A stretch of 64,000 bases of DNA from Ascarosepion bandense (GCA_037127315.1 JBBBDQ010000310.1:1683001-1747000), one strand, 5' to 3'. Numbered from the stretch's first letter, positions 1 to 12,473 are shown. Program-made: numbers and translations. Notes: a model not told the origin generated them from the sequence alone.

Positions 1-520
1 GGATAGTCTCATTTTTTAAGTGGCTGAATGCTTCTATAATCCTTGCCTTCAGTTCATCATTTGGTGTTACAAAGAGTTTTGTTGGTCTCTTACTCAACTG
101 TGCCCAATATATAATAGTCAAGGGGTTGCAGTCTGGGGAGTTAGGTGGTCAGATGTAAGGAGTGATGTTGTTGCAAAAATTCAGATAGCCATGACTGGGT
201 TCTTCTGCTTGTGTGGGATAGTGCAGAGTCCTGTTGCCAGACACAGGGTTTTCCAGCAGCCACCCTCTTGACTTAGAGCAGTCCTACCTCATCAAGGCAC
301 TTGTCGCATAAAGGCATAACAATGCTAGCACTAGTGATCACTCCAAACACTTTCATAACCACCATTAGACTCCTCCACCTCTTTCTGAATCTTCTGCACT
401 GTCCTCAGATTGACACCCAAATACTCTGAAATGTTTGAATGTTTGTGTTGGAGATTTTGGCATGAAAGCTAAACAGTGCAGCATGCAATTTCCAAATTTG
501 TGGTTGAGAGAATTCTGACA
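1..520 (-). pseudogene. Decayed mariner-superfamily (pogo/maT-like) transposase, internally deleted
   Basis: Read on the minus strand from an ATG at 520, the conceptual protein begins MSEFSQPQIWKLHAAL, followed after a frame change by a helix-turn-helix-like stretch (EYLGVNLRTVQKIQKEVEES). Further on come VWQQDSALSHT, which matches the second catalytic Asp block of Tc1/mariner DDE transposases, and NSPDCNPLDYY, the third Asp block. The two catalytic blocks are in different frames and several stops intervene. The segment between the helix-turn-helix and the second Asp is far too short, so the part carrying the first catalytic Asp is deleted. The C-terminus runs off the window at position 1. 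The family assignment rests on the two motif blocks in the right order. It cannot encode a working transposase. Confidence 0.75.
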
Positions 521-2400
521 TGGTAGTTTTTTTTTTTTTTTTTAATTCAAAACAACACGTGTGAAATTAAAAATATAAAATGGCAACAATTTACACATTT
601 CACTCTGTACATGTAGTCTTGTACTAAAACAAAGCAATGCTTAGTAAACAATTACATGGTTTTAGTAATTTAATTTGGCAATACAAACCGGAATGTTGGA
701 TTTAAAAAAAAATTTAAACTTAAAGATTATATTAGTTTTTATTTGTGATACATTCTTCTGCTCATTTTTTGAAACTGTTTATTTTAATGACATTAAAGGG
801 ATATTGGATCTAATCTTTAAAGTTCTGGCCTTGAAGTTTGTTTTTAGTTCAGTGGTGTATTTACTATATTTTGTTTGACAATTTTAACTTATTTTTTTAT
901 ATATTATTTATCTATTTTTGTTGTTATAAGTGGTAGTTAAAAGCAAATCCATTCAGTTAACATTGGTATAATGGCCTGAGGTAAATAGGTATTACTTTCT
1001 CTTAATTTTTTTTTCTTCAGTTAGTTGCCATTTTATGAAGGAGAAATGATATGGCTTCATCATTGACATCAGTTAATCTGTTTTAAAGAGTATTAGATTT
1101 TTTTTCATTTTTTTTTTATTGGTAGTGTATGTAATAGATTCATCAGTGTTCATCTATCACCAGCAAGACACTGTTAGGTGTATTGTTACAATGAATATCT
1201 TTGGATCAGTACTTTCTTCAATTTGGTACTTTCTCTCTGTTCTGTACAAAGTTGAAATGAAAATTGATGAGCTGTAACAATTTTCCATTCTCCATTGGAA
1301 TTGAAGATATTCAGATCTTAGAGATTGTGGAGAAAATAATTTTTGAATATTTGAGCTTAAGTTTTATGAAATGCTTTTTCTTTTTTTTATTCAGTTTTCA
1401 TGATGGTTTTATGTCATAAAGTTATTAAATGTAGTGACGTTTGTTTTAATATTAAATATTATTTTTGTAGACCTTAAGTGAGGAGGCATGAACTCTAGTA
1501 AGAATATCTTGCAAAGCTATTATATTAATCATTGAGCTGCTTGTTTTTTATTTTGATGTATTTTTTGCATATGGTCTTGATTATGGATCGATAGATCATG
1601 TTTTTTTTTGTAATTGTTAAAATAAAAAGGGTATTTGATGCAATTCTTTGATAAGAAATTGACAATAGATACCACTAGTATCATTTCATTTCCAATATTT
1701 ACTTTATGCACATCTGTTATCATCTAATTAGCCTCATTTGCTTAATAATTATTTAAGTAACCATGCAACTGTATTATGTAATTCTAATTTCAATGTATCA
1801 TACTGTTGTTTTTAGTGAGTCATTTCTAATCCAATATTTGTTGTATAAGTAATTGTATACTTAAGTTTCATTGTTTTTCTCTTTGAACATAAACACAATT
1901 TGGTTAGTTCACTTTTTGGCTATGCAAACTTATCTAAACAAAATTAATATTAAATTAAGCTTACTTCTGCAAATATTACATGAGGTAGAGAAATTTTAAT
2001 TCATAGTGATTGGTTTATTTTCTTTGGGCATTTTGGCTCCTTCACAACTTCAAGATAGGCTCTTAAATGACACTTGTGAAATTGAATCAATCTCAGGCAA
2101 AGTATAACACTTGTCAGTCGTTTCTTATATGTCAATATAAGAAATAATGAAAATTTTTGCCAAATCCAACTCTATAAGAATCAATGATAAGAGTGTTCAT
2201 TTATTTTCTTGGGTCTACTTTTCACAGGGAGAAATAGATGTATAAAAACATATATACATAGCAGACCTATTACCCCACTTAATTGCATACTTTGTTTTAT
2301 TTTGCTCATTTAAAAAATTGTAGTTGAAGACTTCTAGAAGTGCCAAAAAAGAATCTACAGGTAGAAAGTTGCAAATCTATAGTTTCTGGGTCACAAAACC
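521..2400. other. AT-rich non-coding stretch
   Basis: A T-run at 529-544 lies next to the start of the mariner relic. The rest is AT-rich with short open frames only (for example a 67-codon one at 675-878) that have no recognisable domain. I see no exon, RNA gene or repeat I can name. Confidence 0.5.
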
Positions 2401-2401
2401 A

Positions 2402-3038
2402 TCATTCATACACTGTTGCAAACAAGAAAAAAACAACTATGCTGCACTTGAAGGTATTTCTGTTTATAGGTAACGCATCCCCCCACCTTTTCCCACCAAG
2501 ATTGACGGACCATTTTACTTGCAAGTGATTGTCTCCTAGTGTTACTCCCTTGATTCCATTCATGTATTCAACTATGACTGGTAGTGACACATTCACAATT
2601 TGCTTAGGGAAGAGACTAGCACTGATGTGTTGTTCCCTTCCCTCTTTTCCTAGACACTCTGAAGCAATGTGCTCTGTTGTGAGTCTTTGTACAATGAGTG
2701 TGTGTCTCTTGATGAACCAGATAGTCCTTTTAAAAGTCATTCAATCCAGAACATTGATCGTATCTAATGCTGTTGTGATGTTTGGCAGTTGAAAGGTTAC
2801 CAACTATAGCATTAATCTGTAAAGCGCAGCTATTTCTCCAGTCATCATCAGATGTTTCATTATGATTTGAGCTCAGTCCTATAGCTGACATAGCCGTTTC
2901 TTTTATTCTGGAGGATGCACAATATGATCTGGCAGTTCTGTTGCACATGCCAATACTTGTTTGGATGTTTCTCCAAATAGCTCTGTGAGCTTTTCCCAAT
3001 CTGCTAAAAAGTTGTTGGACTCGCTCAGGTGAAGTCAC
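2402..3038 (-). pseudogene. Possible DNA-transposon relic (piggyBac-like?)
   Basis: Two minus-strand open frames meet end to end: 3038-2730 (102 codons) and 2740-2402 (112 codons). The second contains VEYMNGIKGVTLGDNHLQ followed by a basic, aromatic stretch. This loosely recalls the Y-N-x-x-M-G-G-V-D-x-x-D-Q block and the following helix of piggyBac transposases. The match is weak: the block reads GIKGVTLGD and no catalytic Asp set can be assembled. Both frames are long for this AT-rich sequence, and the local base composition is less AT-rich than the surroundings, which is why I list it. It could equally be an unrelated repeat. Confidence 0.3.
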
Positions 3039-3967
3039 TGATTTATAAATTGCTCATAGGCAAAGAAATTGTCACAAAAGCAATATGTAGAGCTTGTTTT
3101 ATCTTCTGGATAGCAGATTTTTACTCTGTACTGAGTTACAGACAAAAAAAAAATTCTGTTGGTTAATTGCAAAGGAGGAATTTATTCAATCTTTGTTATC
3201 TCACAGAGATCAGAGACAAAAATAAAAGCAGAAAATAGTATGCATAAGTTAAAGGGAGAGAATAAATATCGATAGACACTTAAATTTTCTGTAATTCAAA
3301 TTTTTGTGTGTGCAAAATAAAGTCATGCTTAACTTTGGATTGAACTGTTACAATTGGAAAACTAACTACATGCTCATTAGAGGTATTTTCTGAGTAACAC
3401 AAGTTTTAATGAAAATCTAGCAGGGTGTATATAATTTTATTAGTAATTTGTTTCTTCTTATATTTTGTCTTGGTTTGGTATCAATCTCTTTTGTTAGTTT
3501 TGTTGTGACCAGAAGTTTGTTGATAACAGCTACTAACTTTTAAGAAGAAAATACCAGCACTGGTAGCTGTTTTAAGAATAGGGAGAGAAAGCAACTTCTG
3601 CTACATTAGAGATTAGCTTTTTTAATGGAAGAGTCACTAGTTATAGTTGAAATTAGGTTGTCAGTAACTGATGAATTAAGTATAGAGAGCAAAGTTATGG
3701 TAGTGAGAAAGAAAAAAGTGAAAAAGAACAAGGCAAACTTGGGTTTTGCTGGCATAAATCATAAAAAAGGTTTATGAAAGCACAAGAATGTATTTGGTGA
3801 AATAGTGAGTAATGTCTCTGAAAAAAATTTCACATATGTTTGTCTACTATATATGGAAATGTGTGCATAAATTGCTTGTGAGAGTTGTTTTCTGAGTTAG
3901 ATTTACTTCATATGCCTGTTGTATTCTTATTCTTTGTGTAAGACCATTACTCATGTTTTTCTCTGTC
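3039..3967. other. AT-rich non-coding stretch
   Basis: No coding frame, RNA gene or repeat that I can recognise. It ends at the TA dinucleotide flanking the Tc1-like element. Confidence 0.5.
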
Positions 3968-3969
3968 TA

Positions 3970-4172
3970 CACTGTGTGCCAGAATTAGATGCAAATTGAT
4001 TTTTTTTTTCTGACTCCAACAGTTTTAATAAAAATTAGTGAAACTTGGCACATTATATGGCAGTACTAACACATGCGCAGATCTAAAATTCTAAGCTAAT
4101 CTACGCAATAGTAAACAAACGGCAGCCATTTCGGTGACTTTCAGCCTGTTTCAGCATGCCAACTTTATATGC
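3970..4172 (+). repeat. Left terminal inverted repeat of the Tc1-like element
   Basis: About 203 bases that pair with the reverse complement of 4881-5084. It ends just before the transposase ATG at 4176, so promoter and leader lie inside the repeat. Confidence 0.88.
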
Positions 4173-4175
4173 AAG

Positions 4176-4753
4176 ATGGGACTTAAAGGTGCTTTAAGTC
4201 AAGCTGAGAAGTCTAAAATTGTCCAAAGGATCTGTAATACAATATCTACCTTAGAAATAGCCAAAGAATTGGATCGTGATCATTGTACAATTAAAAAACT
4301 AGTTAGTAACCCTGAACTTTGTAATGGATGTTGTGACAAAGGGAAAATTAGTAAGAAAGCACCTGTGTCGCATCGAGCCATGAGTAGGATCAAGAGAGAA
4401 GTCCACCGTAACCCTCTTGAAACTAGCAAAAAAGTTTTTTGAAAATGCTGGCGTTCCTGATGTGTCCAAATGAACTTGATGCCATATCCTGAGGACGGTT
4501 GCAAAATGTGGGCAGCCAGAGGTTCGCCTTCTATTAAAGGATATCCACAAGAAAAAGAGGACAGAGTGGGCAAGAAATCACATGAAGGTAAATTGAAAAA
4601 CAAGATTTACTTCGGAGGAAGACCTCTGGAATGCCGTTCTGACTACTGCCAAAGACATTTCATCAGATGAAATCAAAAGTTTCACATTTTCAATGGACCA
4701 AAGGCTTTTTTCTTTTGTTAATTAAAATGGCAATTATATACAATATTGGCTGT
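4176..4753 (+). pseudogene. Tc1-like transposase, catalytic core deleted
   Basis: From MGLKGALSQAEKSKIVQRI the frame shows the N-terminal paired-type helix-turn-helix (LEIAKELDRDHCTIKKLV), followed by a basic second DNA-binding segment that continues through a frameshift near 4440 (ENAGVPDVSK, then ILRTVAKCGQPEVRLLLKD and KKRTEWARNHMKVN). The next residues, SEEDLWNAVLTTAKDISSDE, belong to the C-terminal tail of this family. The whole DDE catalytic domain that should lie between the arm and the tail is absent, and stops interrupt the remainder. No catalytic activity is possible, but the DNA-binding part is largely recognisable. Family identity follows from the domain order and the flanking repeats. 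Confidence 0.82.
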
Positions 4754-4880
4754 ACTATGAAACCATATGGAAGATGTTTGCTCTGTATTATTGTTGTTCT
4801 CAAATTACATATTCTTAAAATAATCAATGTTTTAATTTTCTGTCACCACTTCACCATATTTGACACTTTAGCAATGATTT

Positions 4881-5084
4881 GCATGTAAAGTTGGCATGCT
4901 GAAACAGGCTGCAAGTCACCAAAATGGCTGCTGTTTGTTTACTATTGCGCAGATTAGCTTAGAATTTTAGATCTGCGCATGTGTTAGTGTTGTGGTATAA
5001 CGTGCCAAGTTTCACTAGTTTTTATTAAAAACTATCAGAGTTAGAACAAAAAAATGGATTTTCATATAATTCTGGCACGCAGTG
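4881..5084 (-). repeat. Right terminal inverted repeat of the Tc1-like element
   Basis: Inverted partner of 3970-4172. It ends GGCACGCAGTG followed by the TA target duplication. Confidence 0.88.
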
Positions 5085-5086
5085 TA

Positions 5087-5985
5087 TGTTGGACATTGTG
5101 TGTACTGTTAAATTTGTGAGGTTAGACTTTCATGGAGCAAATGGAGAAAGGAAGATTTTTTTTCCTGCAGTTCCCTGGAACATAAACTTGGCACAACAGA
5201 TCTTCATTAGTCAAAAAGAATCATGTGAGTGATTGCTGTGAATTATGTAAGCTTGGAGATAAGTTGCCTATTGTTTCATCACCAGATTGCTATTGGCAGT
5301 GTTATCAATCTGGTCCCCTTAGACATGTGGTGTCTCTGGTCTTTTGAATTTGACAGCCTCCTTGAAACTCATGAACAATATGGAGAGGTCTTTAAGTTCT
5401 GTAGATATAGGTCATCACTTAGTTAAGTGTATTAACAATGATTACGTTGAAAAATAAATTTGTTTTGTAAAGTAAATACCTCTTTCCATCATTCGACTAT
5501 GGACTCACTAATGTACCCAATTAGTCTATTAAAAATGATTGCACTCAAAATAATAAATTTTTGTTTGACCTAGAGACAGTCTATTTACTAATCCTTATGA
5601 TTACTTGATCCTTGATGATTACTGCAGATTATAAATCTAATTAAAGAACAATAACATTTCTACTCAATACAAAATTTTCTATTTTCATTTTATTTTTTTG
5701 CAGGCTTACCGGATATTTTCATTAAATGTAGAGATAATGACAACCTGATAAAGATATTTATTTTTTAATCTTTTCTGCTCACTGTGATCGTCATCCTAGA
5801 TGATAAGCTATTAGTATTTCATTTTTATCAATAGTATGCCTGGAAATTTCCAAGTGTATCTGCAGTTTTTAAACAAAACTAAAATTATTACAGATATTGT
5901 CTCTCTATCAAAACAGTTATGTTCACTGTTGTAAATAGAGATCATTTTCTGAATTCATGTATAGTCAATATAAGGAGTTCACTGT
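5087..5985. other. AT-rich non-coding stretch
   Basis: No recognisable gene. A splice-acceptor-like TTTTTTTGCAG ends at 5703, but no donor or domain-coding sequence follows it. Confidence 0.45.
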
Positions 5986-5989
5986 AGTC

Positions 5990-6272
5990 AGGATCATTGA
6001 GAATGCAAATGATCCTTTTCTTAGCTGTGCAGTATGTGCTTTGCCAGGACTATATACAGTTTTGAATTCAGAGTTTTCATTCTCTTGGACTGGTTGCCAC
6101 CCAATGTTATAGAACTTGCTCTGTCCTACTCTTTGCCCATAGCTGGAGAGAGAAGAGTTGGATTCATACCTTTCTCAAGGGTATTATTACATAAGTGAAT
6201 GTAATGAACTTTACTAGAATTCAAACTCACCTCTTTGATTCCTGAACTGCAATCCACTATACCTCCTATGTA
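5990..6272 (-). repeat. tRNA-derived SINE copy, diverged
   Basis: Reads on the minus strand like the copies at 22,188, 40,443 and 50,335. It shares the ACTGGTTGCCA block, the CCATAGCTGGAG block, the ACCTTTCTCAAGGGTAT-like block and the region around the B-box-like AATTCAAACTC. Orientation is set by the tRNA-like head lying at the high-coordinate end. Confidence 0.65.
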
Positions 6273-6699
6273 GTTAATGTAAAAAATACTTTTAATTTTT
6301 AAGGATTCTACAAAATTTCTGTTAAAAATGTTCTTTTACTTTTAGCTTGATATTTATCCTTGCTTTAACCGATACATTTAGCAATGTCTTCAATGTAGCA
6401 AAAGTTTGCAACTCTGTCCTCTTGGCAATTCAGATCATACTGTACTTTCTTTTGATATTTCATTTTTTTAATTTATTACATATGAAGCCTCTATTCCCAA
6501 GATTATCTGCTACCAAAGTACTGATTGGGATTAATTTTGTGATTTTCTTCATGACTCTTGTAGTGAAATCTTTAGTGAAAATAAATACTGAAAATTGTGC
6601 CACTGAAATTTTTTCAGGAGTAAAGGTGGGCATCAAGTCTTTTGTGATTTCTTATAAATATCAGATAAAATCACAATCTTCTCTTTGGTTATAGCCCAT
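6273..6699. other. Non-coding stretch with a spurious hydrophobic ORF
   Basis: A 115-codon plus-strand open frame (6347-6694) is rich in Phe, Leu and Ile, as expected from T-rich DNA. I see no domain in it and the LINE relic begins just downstream. It may be decayed 5' sequence of that LINE. Confidence 0.35.
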
Positions 6700-8275
6700 A
6701 GGAATAACTTTTTTATGCTATACCAATGTGATAGCTTTGATCACAACAGGTGCCTCTTTGTGTTCACTCATAATAAGTACGAACATGTTCTCAAAGAGGC
6801 TAAATCTTTGTTCATTGATAGTGAGATACCTTATAGCTTCTTACATGCTTGATTTTTATGATTTAGTGGCTATGTTAAATAAAGATAGGTCCTCAATCCT
6901 TCCTCCCTTCAATCAATTTCAAGTGTGAACTGCAATCATCCTTAAATGTGCTCCTGAATTGGCTCCTGTTTTCTTCAAGCTCCACAATAGATACTTTGCT
7001 GCTGCTTCTTTTGGGGATTGTTAGAAATCCTTATGTAGTTCTTGTTTTTAAGAACTACATGAAAAAATTTTATCCTTTGAACAATCAACATATTAGTCAT
7101 CTATTTCTCTTTGGAAAAATACTAGTCTGCAATCAACTTCAAATTGGTTAAGCATCTCACCTCACAGAAGCTTCTTTCAAACAATATGTATTTTGCTTCT
7201 CGATGTAGATCAATTGCTGATGTATTGGTGGTTAATGCTGAAAAAGTTTGTCAAAATTTGGATAAGAATGGTTTAGTTTGTTAGAATTTTTCTAGATAAT
7301 TCAAAGATATTTACCAGTGTTTGGCATGCTGGTCTATTTCACAATTTGAAGGATGATGTTTCTGACTGTTTCTTTGATTCTTTTTTTCTTATCAAACCAC
7401 ATAATGTCTTGAATGACTACTTTTCTATATCATTTTGTATTAATTGAGATGTCCCCCAGAGCTCTTTTCTTGTGTCTTCTCTGTTCCTTATTTTCATCAA
7501 TGATCTGCTTGAACTCCCCAGTTCCTGACTTGGTATCTATTTTGATGTGACAACTATTTACTCCTGTTTTATAGTAAGTCTGATAAAATCAAATTGGCAG
7601 CTAATTTTGAAAATGGCCTCCAATCTGTTAACTGTTGAAATATTCAAGTGACTTAATTTTAATTCCTTTTAAATGAAAATGCTCTCTATTAATCATCATG
7701 TTTTTGTCTTTTCTCTGCATGGCTAATACTATCCTCCAGAGATCAATTTACTACCTTCATGGTATCACATTTTCAATTGACATAAAGTGGAATGATTCTA
7801 TTGAATCAATTGCTAAGTCTGCTGCTAGTAAAATCCGTTCACTATGTTGTATGAAACAATTTTTCTTGACAGATTTTCTTTTGCACACTTATAAATCTAC
7901 TAATCACCTGTATACTGAATATTGCTGCCACATCTAGTTGGGTGTTTCTGCTATGTATATAAAGATTATTTATGAATTTATGAATTGTCCTAAATTGGCA
8001 ACTAGGTTTCATAATTTAACTGTTAAAATTGCTCGTCATATCCATAATTTCTATGCTAATTGTTTGTTCTCTCACTTTTTTTGCTTGTGATTTTTTTTCT
8101 GACTTCCTGCTTTCCTGTCAACTATGATCTCTAAAAAGGTAAATGAAATATCAATTCTCATCTTTGAATCCTGTTCTTTTATTGTCCTTTCTATTTCTTT
8201 TACTCTCAGTATCCCCTTACATCCTATTGGCTTTTATTGATTTTCTTGGTGTGAAATGATTTAAAAAGAAAAAAG
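6700..8275 (+). pseudogene. Old CR1/Jockey-like LINE copy, 5'-truncated and heavily mutated
   Basis: The sequence aligns in order with the better copy at 12,802-14,440. It starts with a pre-RT segment (HNKYEHVLKEAKSLFID near 6745), then the block corresponding to VWHAGLL near 7325, VPQS..LFLIFINDLLEL near 7450-7520, KMLSINHH near 7675-7700, and IKWNDSIESIAKSA with YKSTNHLYTEYCCHI (7698-7937). The 3' end, GTGAAATGATTTAAAAAG at 8,252-8,270, matches the tail of the other copies. Stops and frameshifts occur throughout, and the YADD motif is degraded. This is much older than the copies at 12,802 and 37,375. Confidence 0.78.
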
Positions 8276-11200
8276 TGCCTCTCCCCCATCTGCAGAATTG
8301 TTAATAGTGTTGGATAGAAGTAATCTTAGTGTCAGCCAATATGTACTTTCATTGTATGTGTGCTAATGTTGAAAGTTTATTTCTGGAATGCTGAAAGTGG
8401 TTCAAATACTTGAAGCAGATAATTGTGAACACCTGTTGGTAGATGCCAACTAAAGACAATGTTTCGGGAGCCTTATGTGTACTGTAGGTAGGTAAGTATA
8501 GATGAATAATGCATTAATTTTTTTTTTAACTCTCTTTATGATCTAGCATAAGAATTTAAATAAGTTTTAATGACTTTTAATAAGGTACCAAAGATATAAA
8601 TTTATTATAGTGCTGTACATAAAAATCTAGGATAGTGTGTAAAAGTTATCTTTACAAAAAAAAAAGGAGTGAAAGATAACTTTCTCTTTCTAAGAGTCTT
8701 TCAACTGAAAGCAGTACTGGCTGCTCAGTCAGTCAGTTAATGCCAAATGTTTCCCTGTAGGGAAATGGCGAATATTACTATTCTGTTAAACAAATGTCAG
8801 AAACAAAACCATTAAGTTGTTTTGGGTTCTATAAGAAATATCTCATATCCTATAGATTTTATTATGCAAGTTAATGTCGTAAGAATAAAAATTGGATTAA
8901 CCTGTATATATGAAGTTTTTTAGAATTTAATTAATAATCATTTGTCCAGAAACTAATTTGGGTTGTTGAGGCTACAGGTGCATAGGGATGAGCATAATGT
9001 ATTATTGCATATCAATTTGTGTTCTTTAATGGAAATTGAGTGACTAGAATGAATCATCAGCACACTGCTAAGGAAATTGCTTGGAGTTCCCACTTCCCAT
9101 TAAGAAAATGAAAACTATTTCCTTGTATTATCAGGTGTGAAATTAAAATTATTATATATGTCTCTTATAAATTAAGATGAAGTTGCCAAAATATGCTTAT
9201 TTTTTTTTTATGTTGCTTGATTTAACAGATCCAAATGTTTAGCACTGAAGAAAAAGTATAAAAGTTTAAGAACTGCAGAAGAAATTGAATTGTGTTTCAG
9301 GATAAAATAAATGATTGGGATCTTAACATTTTGAAAGAATGGATTCAGGTTTAAAACCATTGTGAAGATAGTCCAAAAAGATTCTAAATAGTAAGGCACA
9401 GGGATAAATTAAAAATTCGGAAGAGGTGCCTTATTACATTTATCAGACAAGTGTTTAGATTTAAACAGGGGAAATGTTGAGCAAAGATGTTGGACATAGA
9501 TTAACCTCAGATGGAAAGAAAATTGGTTCTTGTTAAAGACGATATGTAATGTGCTTTTAGCATTAAGAAGAGAAATTATTAATATGCAAAAATGTAAGTA
9601 ATTTAAAACATTCTCAGAGGTTTTGAAATACAAAGCATACATGGAGGTTAATGAATAAGTCTGTAGCCTAATGATTAAAGAAAGGTCTTTATTTTACATA
9701 TTTTCAGCATAATCTTTCTTGTCATTACACTTAACAAACTACTTCCCACATTGATTGAATATGAAAATTTTAGATCAGAATGCCAGGCTACAGATTTAGC
9801 TGGAGATATGCCAGGTAATGAAAGTTTTCTTTGAACTTACTTCTGATTACTGTAAGAAGGTTAATACTGGAAATGAACAAGTAAGAAGAAAACATTTTAA
9901 AAAGGAAAAATCCCCAAAATATTTTGGGCCTGAAATATAAATGATCATTTATTGTACTGCAGACTGGTAAGTCATAATTTATTTTGAAGGATATTTCCCA
10001 TTTCCAACTGAAATTGATTTAACTGACCATTGTCCTGGTATAGTTTATCTAATTAATTAGATATCATACAAATTGTGGAGTTAAAAGTTCTTTTCAAAGA
10101 CATTCAGTGAACCTGTGAGCAAAAGTGGTAAAATTATGATCATCTGAAATGCAAATGTGAAGAAAATAGCTGGTGTTAGCTTCCTGTTGGTGTTTCAGGG
10201 ATGTTTCAGCATTGAGATATCAGAAAGTTCTTTGAAGTTAATAGGATTTTGATGTTTCAGCCTTAATATTATTTCTAACATCAGATTCTTCAACAGTTTA
10301 AACAAATTAGTCCAAGCTCAAACACTGAAGTTGTAAGTCATTTGTTTTAATAATTACTCAATATAACAATACCTATTTGAGATGCAAGGAAGAATAAAAG
10401 GATAGGATATATAGGTCCATATAATGCATCAGAGTGTCATAGATTCAGGTAATGTTCAGTAGATAGTTTTGTAGTTCTAGATGTAAAATATTTAAGTATA
10501 TAAAAAGATACTTTTTTAGTACAATATTAACTGAGCTATGATATGTTGTGACTTCCCATAATGTTTAAAAGTAGTTAAGACAGATTTGGTCAAATCAATA
10601 AATTTCTTAAATATCACTAAAACTATTTTTATGCCTTACACAGTGTAATCCCTGTCACCCCATTTGAATGCATGAGAGAACTGTGCAAATTTTGTTGAAG
10701 GATGTTTTATTTCATCAATGACATATGCAGTTGTGAAAACTGCAATTAAGACAAATGGTTTGCATAAGCATATGAGGAAATGTACAGAGGGTGCAAGTGC
10801 AAAACATAAGGAAACAACATTATTTCCATAGATACACCAACAACAGATTACATAGAATAAAGAAGATATGATAAAGTCTTACAAAGAGATGTGGTTAATA
10901 TTTAAAATCAACAGGAAATGTTTATGCTTAAAAGTTACAAATTCTAACATTTTAAACTTATTCTTCAGTTCACAAAATGTAAAAAAAAAATACATTAAAA
11001 AAATGATTTCAACTGTATTCAACTTATTTACCTTAAATGCATAAATTATAAGTATGGTTTATGAGAAATACTTGATTTAAATTAAAGTGTAAAATTTGAG
11101 AAAAATTAATATCATTTACTTTGTTGGCACCCTTTGGGCAAGGAGATTTGACTTATTGCATCAGTATTGAATGTATTGAGTGTGATGAATCTGGTCTGAC

Positions 11201-12057
11201 CACTTAAAAGGTCTGTATGAAAATACCCTTAAAAAAATTCTCTGCTGGTCTCAAATTCCTGGTCACTAGAATCAGAACTTGCCAGCTTTCTTATCATTTT
11301 TATCATTAAAACCTTTTAGTGTACTTAATGCACCTTTCTTAGATCATCTTTTGCTTCTATCCTGACCATGTAATACTTACCTTTTTTTTTGTTTTTCTTT
11401 AAGAAATTTTAAGCTGTGGGAACTATTTTGTTTGGTGATATTGTGCTAAAAGTAACTAGGTCACTGGTGGTCTCAGACACAGGGTGGGGTTGGTGAAATG
11501 AACCTGCTGATTTTACTAATAATTATCTGGCAGCAGCCTAGATCATTTTTGTACCCAGGAATACATATGAAACAACTTCATTTCAAATATTCTTTCATTT
11601 TGTCATTTAATTAACGATTAAAAAAAAAAAAAAAAAATCTCTTATTTTTGGGTTGTCAGGTTTTATTATATGAACTAAGTGCAAAAATGTTTTTTTATAT
11701 GTAAATTCTGAAGTTATAGGCCATAAAAACACATTTGATTAATGAACTATTTTTCAACTTAAATGAGAACTTTCATTCATTGGTTTTGAAAATTTTTCTG
11801 CTCATTTGATATTGTAACAATGGCTATAAATATTGTATTGGGTTAATATCTGGGGAGGTTGCTGGCCATTTCATTAATTTGGTGCCTTTAAAATGTTGTA
11901 GAGAATTACCTCCACTTAGTCTGCAAAAATGCCTGCTAAGGTGGTGCTGTTTGAGGACTAACAGAAAACACCCATGTCTATTGAACAGGTTAAGAGGCTC
12001 ATCCCTTGTTCCCTGTTTAGGATGTGGTTTCCGGCTTTCCCTTTTCCAATCTTTTCA
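8276..12057. other. Long AT-rich non-coding region
   Basis: I see no host exon. Short frames on the minus strand at 9208-9642 have no domain. There are poly-A/T runs at 8,518 and 11,620. Other diverged repeats may be present but I cannot name them. Confidence 0.45.
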
Positions 12058-12131
12058 CTATTACGTAGCCCCCTGCACATCAGTGGCGTTACCGCCTTGC
12101 TTGGGGTGATATGATTTAAAAAAAAAAAAGA
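12058..12131 (+). repeat. 3' stub of a CR1/Jockey-like LINE
   Basis: About 75 bases match the 3' end of the copies at 12,802 and 37,375: GTAGCCCCCTGC, a variable loop, then GCCTTGCTTGGGGTGATATG and TTTAAAA with an A-tail. It is an extreme 5'-truncation. Confidence 0.8.
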
Positions 12132-12140
12132 TAAAACCTT

Positions 12141-12267
12141 TGTTGTATCGTGTGGTTTCATGACATGATCAGTATTCAACCTTCTCCTATCTAACTCTAA
12201 TCTATACTTTGTCTTCTATAACCAACATATGCAAATAAGTAAAATCTTATTTGCAAATCTCATTACA
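12141..12267 (-). repeat. 3' LTR of gypsy copy A
   Basis: It starts TGTAATGAG and ends ACGATACAACA on the minus strand, 127 bp. It shares GATTTTACTTATTTGCATAT and several later blocks with 18,264-18,389. Confidence 0.68.
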
Positions 12268-12473
12268 CCTCTCTTGAACCAAAGAGTTTTAATGCCTTTC
12301 AATAAACCTTTTCTATAACCTCTTTCCTCTTCTCCCTCTTAAGTTTTATGTCCTGTTATTTTTAATGGAGATTTTGGTCTCATCTCATTGTCTTCCATGT
12401 CTGAGTCACTTCTGCTATCATCCATAGGCTCATCTGTTATTACAATATCTTGATCTTAAAAACTCATTCTTTA

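Larger units (their letters stand above)
3970..5084 (+). mobile_element. Tc1-like DNA transposon with long terminal inverted repeats, internally deleted
   Basis: The element is bounded by TA dinucleotides (3968-3969 and 5085-5086), the target duplication of Tc1/mariner elements. The left end (3970-4172) and the reverse complement of the right end (4881-5084) match along about 203 bases with scattered substitutions. Both contain ACACATGCGCAGATCTAAAA and both begin CACTG-GTGCCAGAATTA with one change. At 1,115 bp it is shorter than a full Tc1 element (about 1.6 kb) because the middle of the transposase is missing. The inverted repeats reach to within a few bases of the transposase start codon. 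Confidence 0.9.

Noticed and set aside
675..878. 67-codon open frame beginning MAIQTGMLDL
   Set aside because: Composition is that of T-rich DNA, with no domain, no splice context and no neighbour supporting it.
5690..5770. Acceptor-like TTTTTTTGCAG followed by an open stretch (LPDIFIKCRDNDNLIK)
   Set aside because: No donor within the open stretch, no EGF cysteine pattern, and it does not continue the frame of the EGF gene in a recognisable way.
6347..6694. 115-codon hydrophobic open frame that could be read as a membrane protein
   Set aside because: Phe/Leu/Ile richness follows from T-rich sequence; it abuts a LINE relic and has no recognisable family.
9208..9642. Two adjacent minus-strand open frames
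   Set aside because: No domain or conserved motif; length is ordinary for chance frames in 64 kb.
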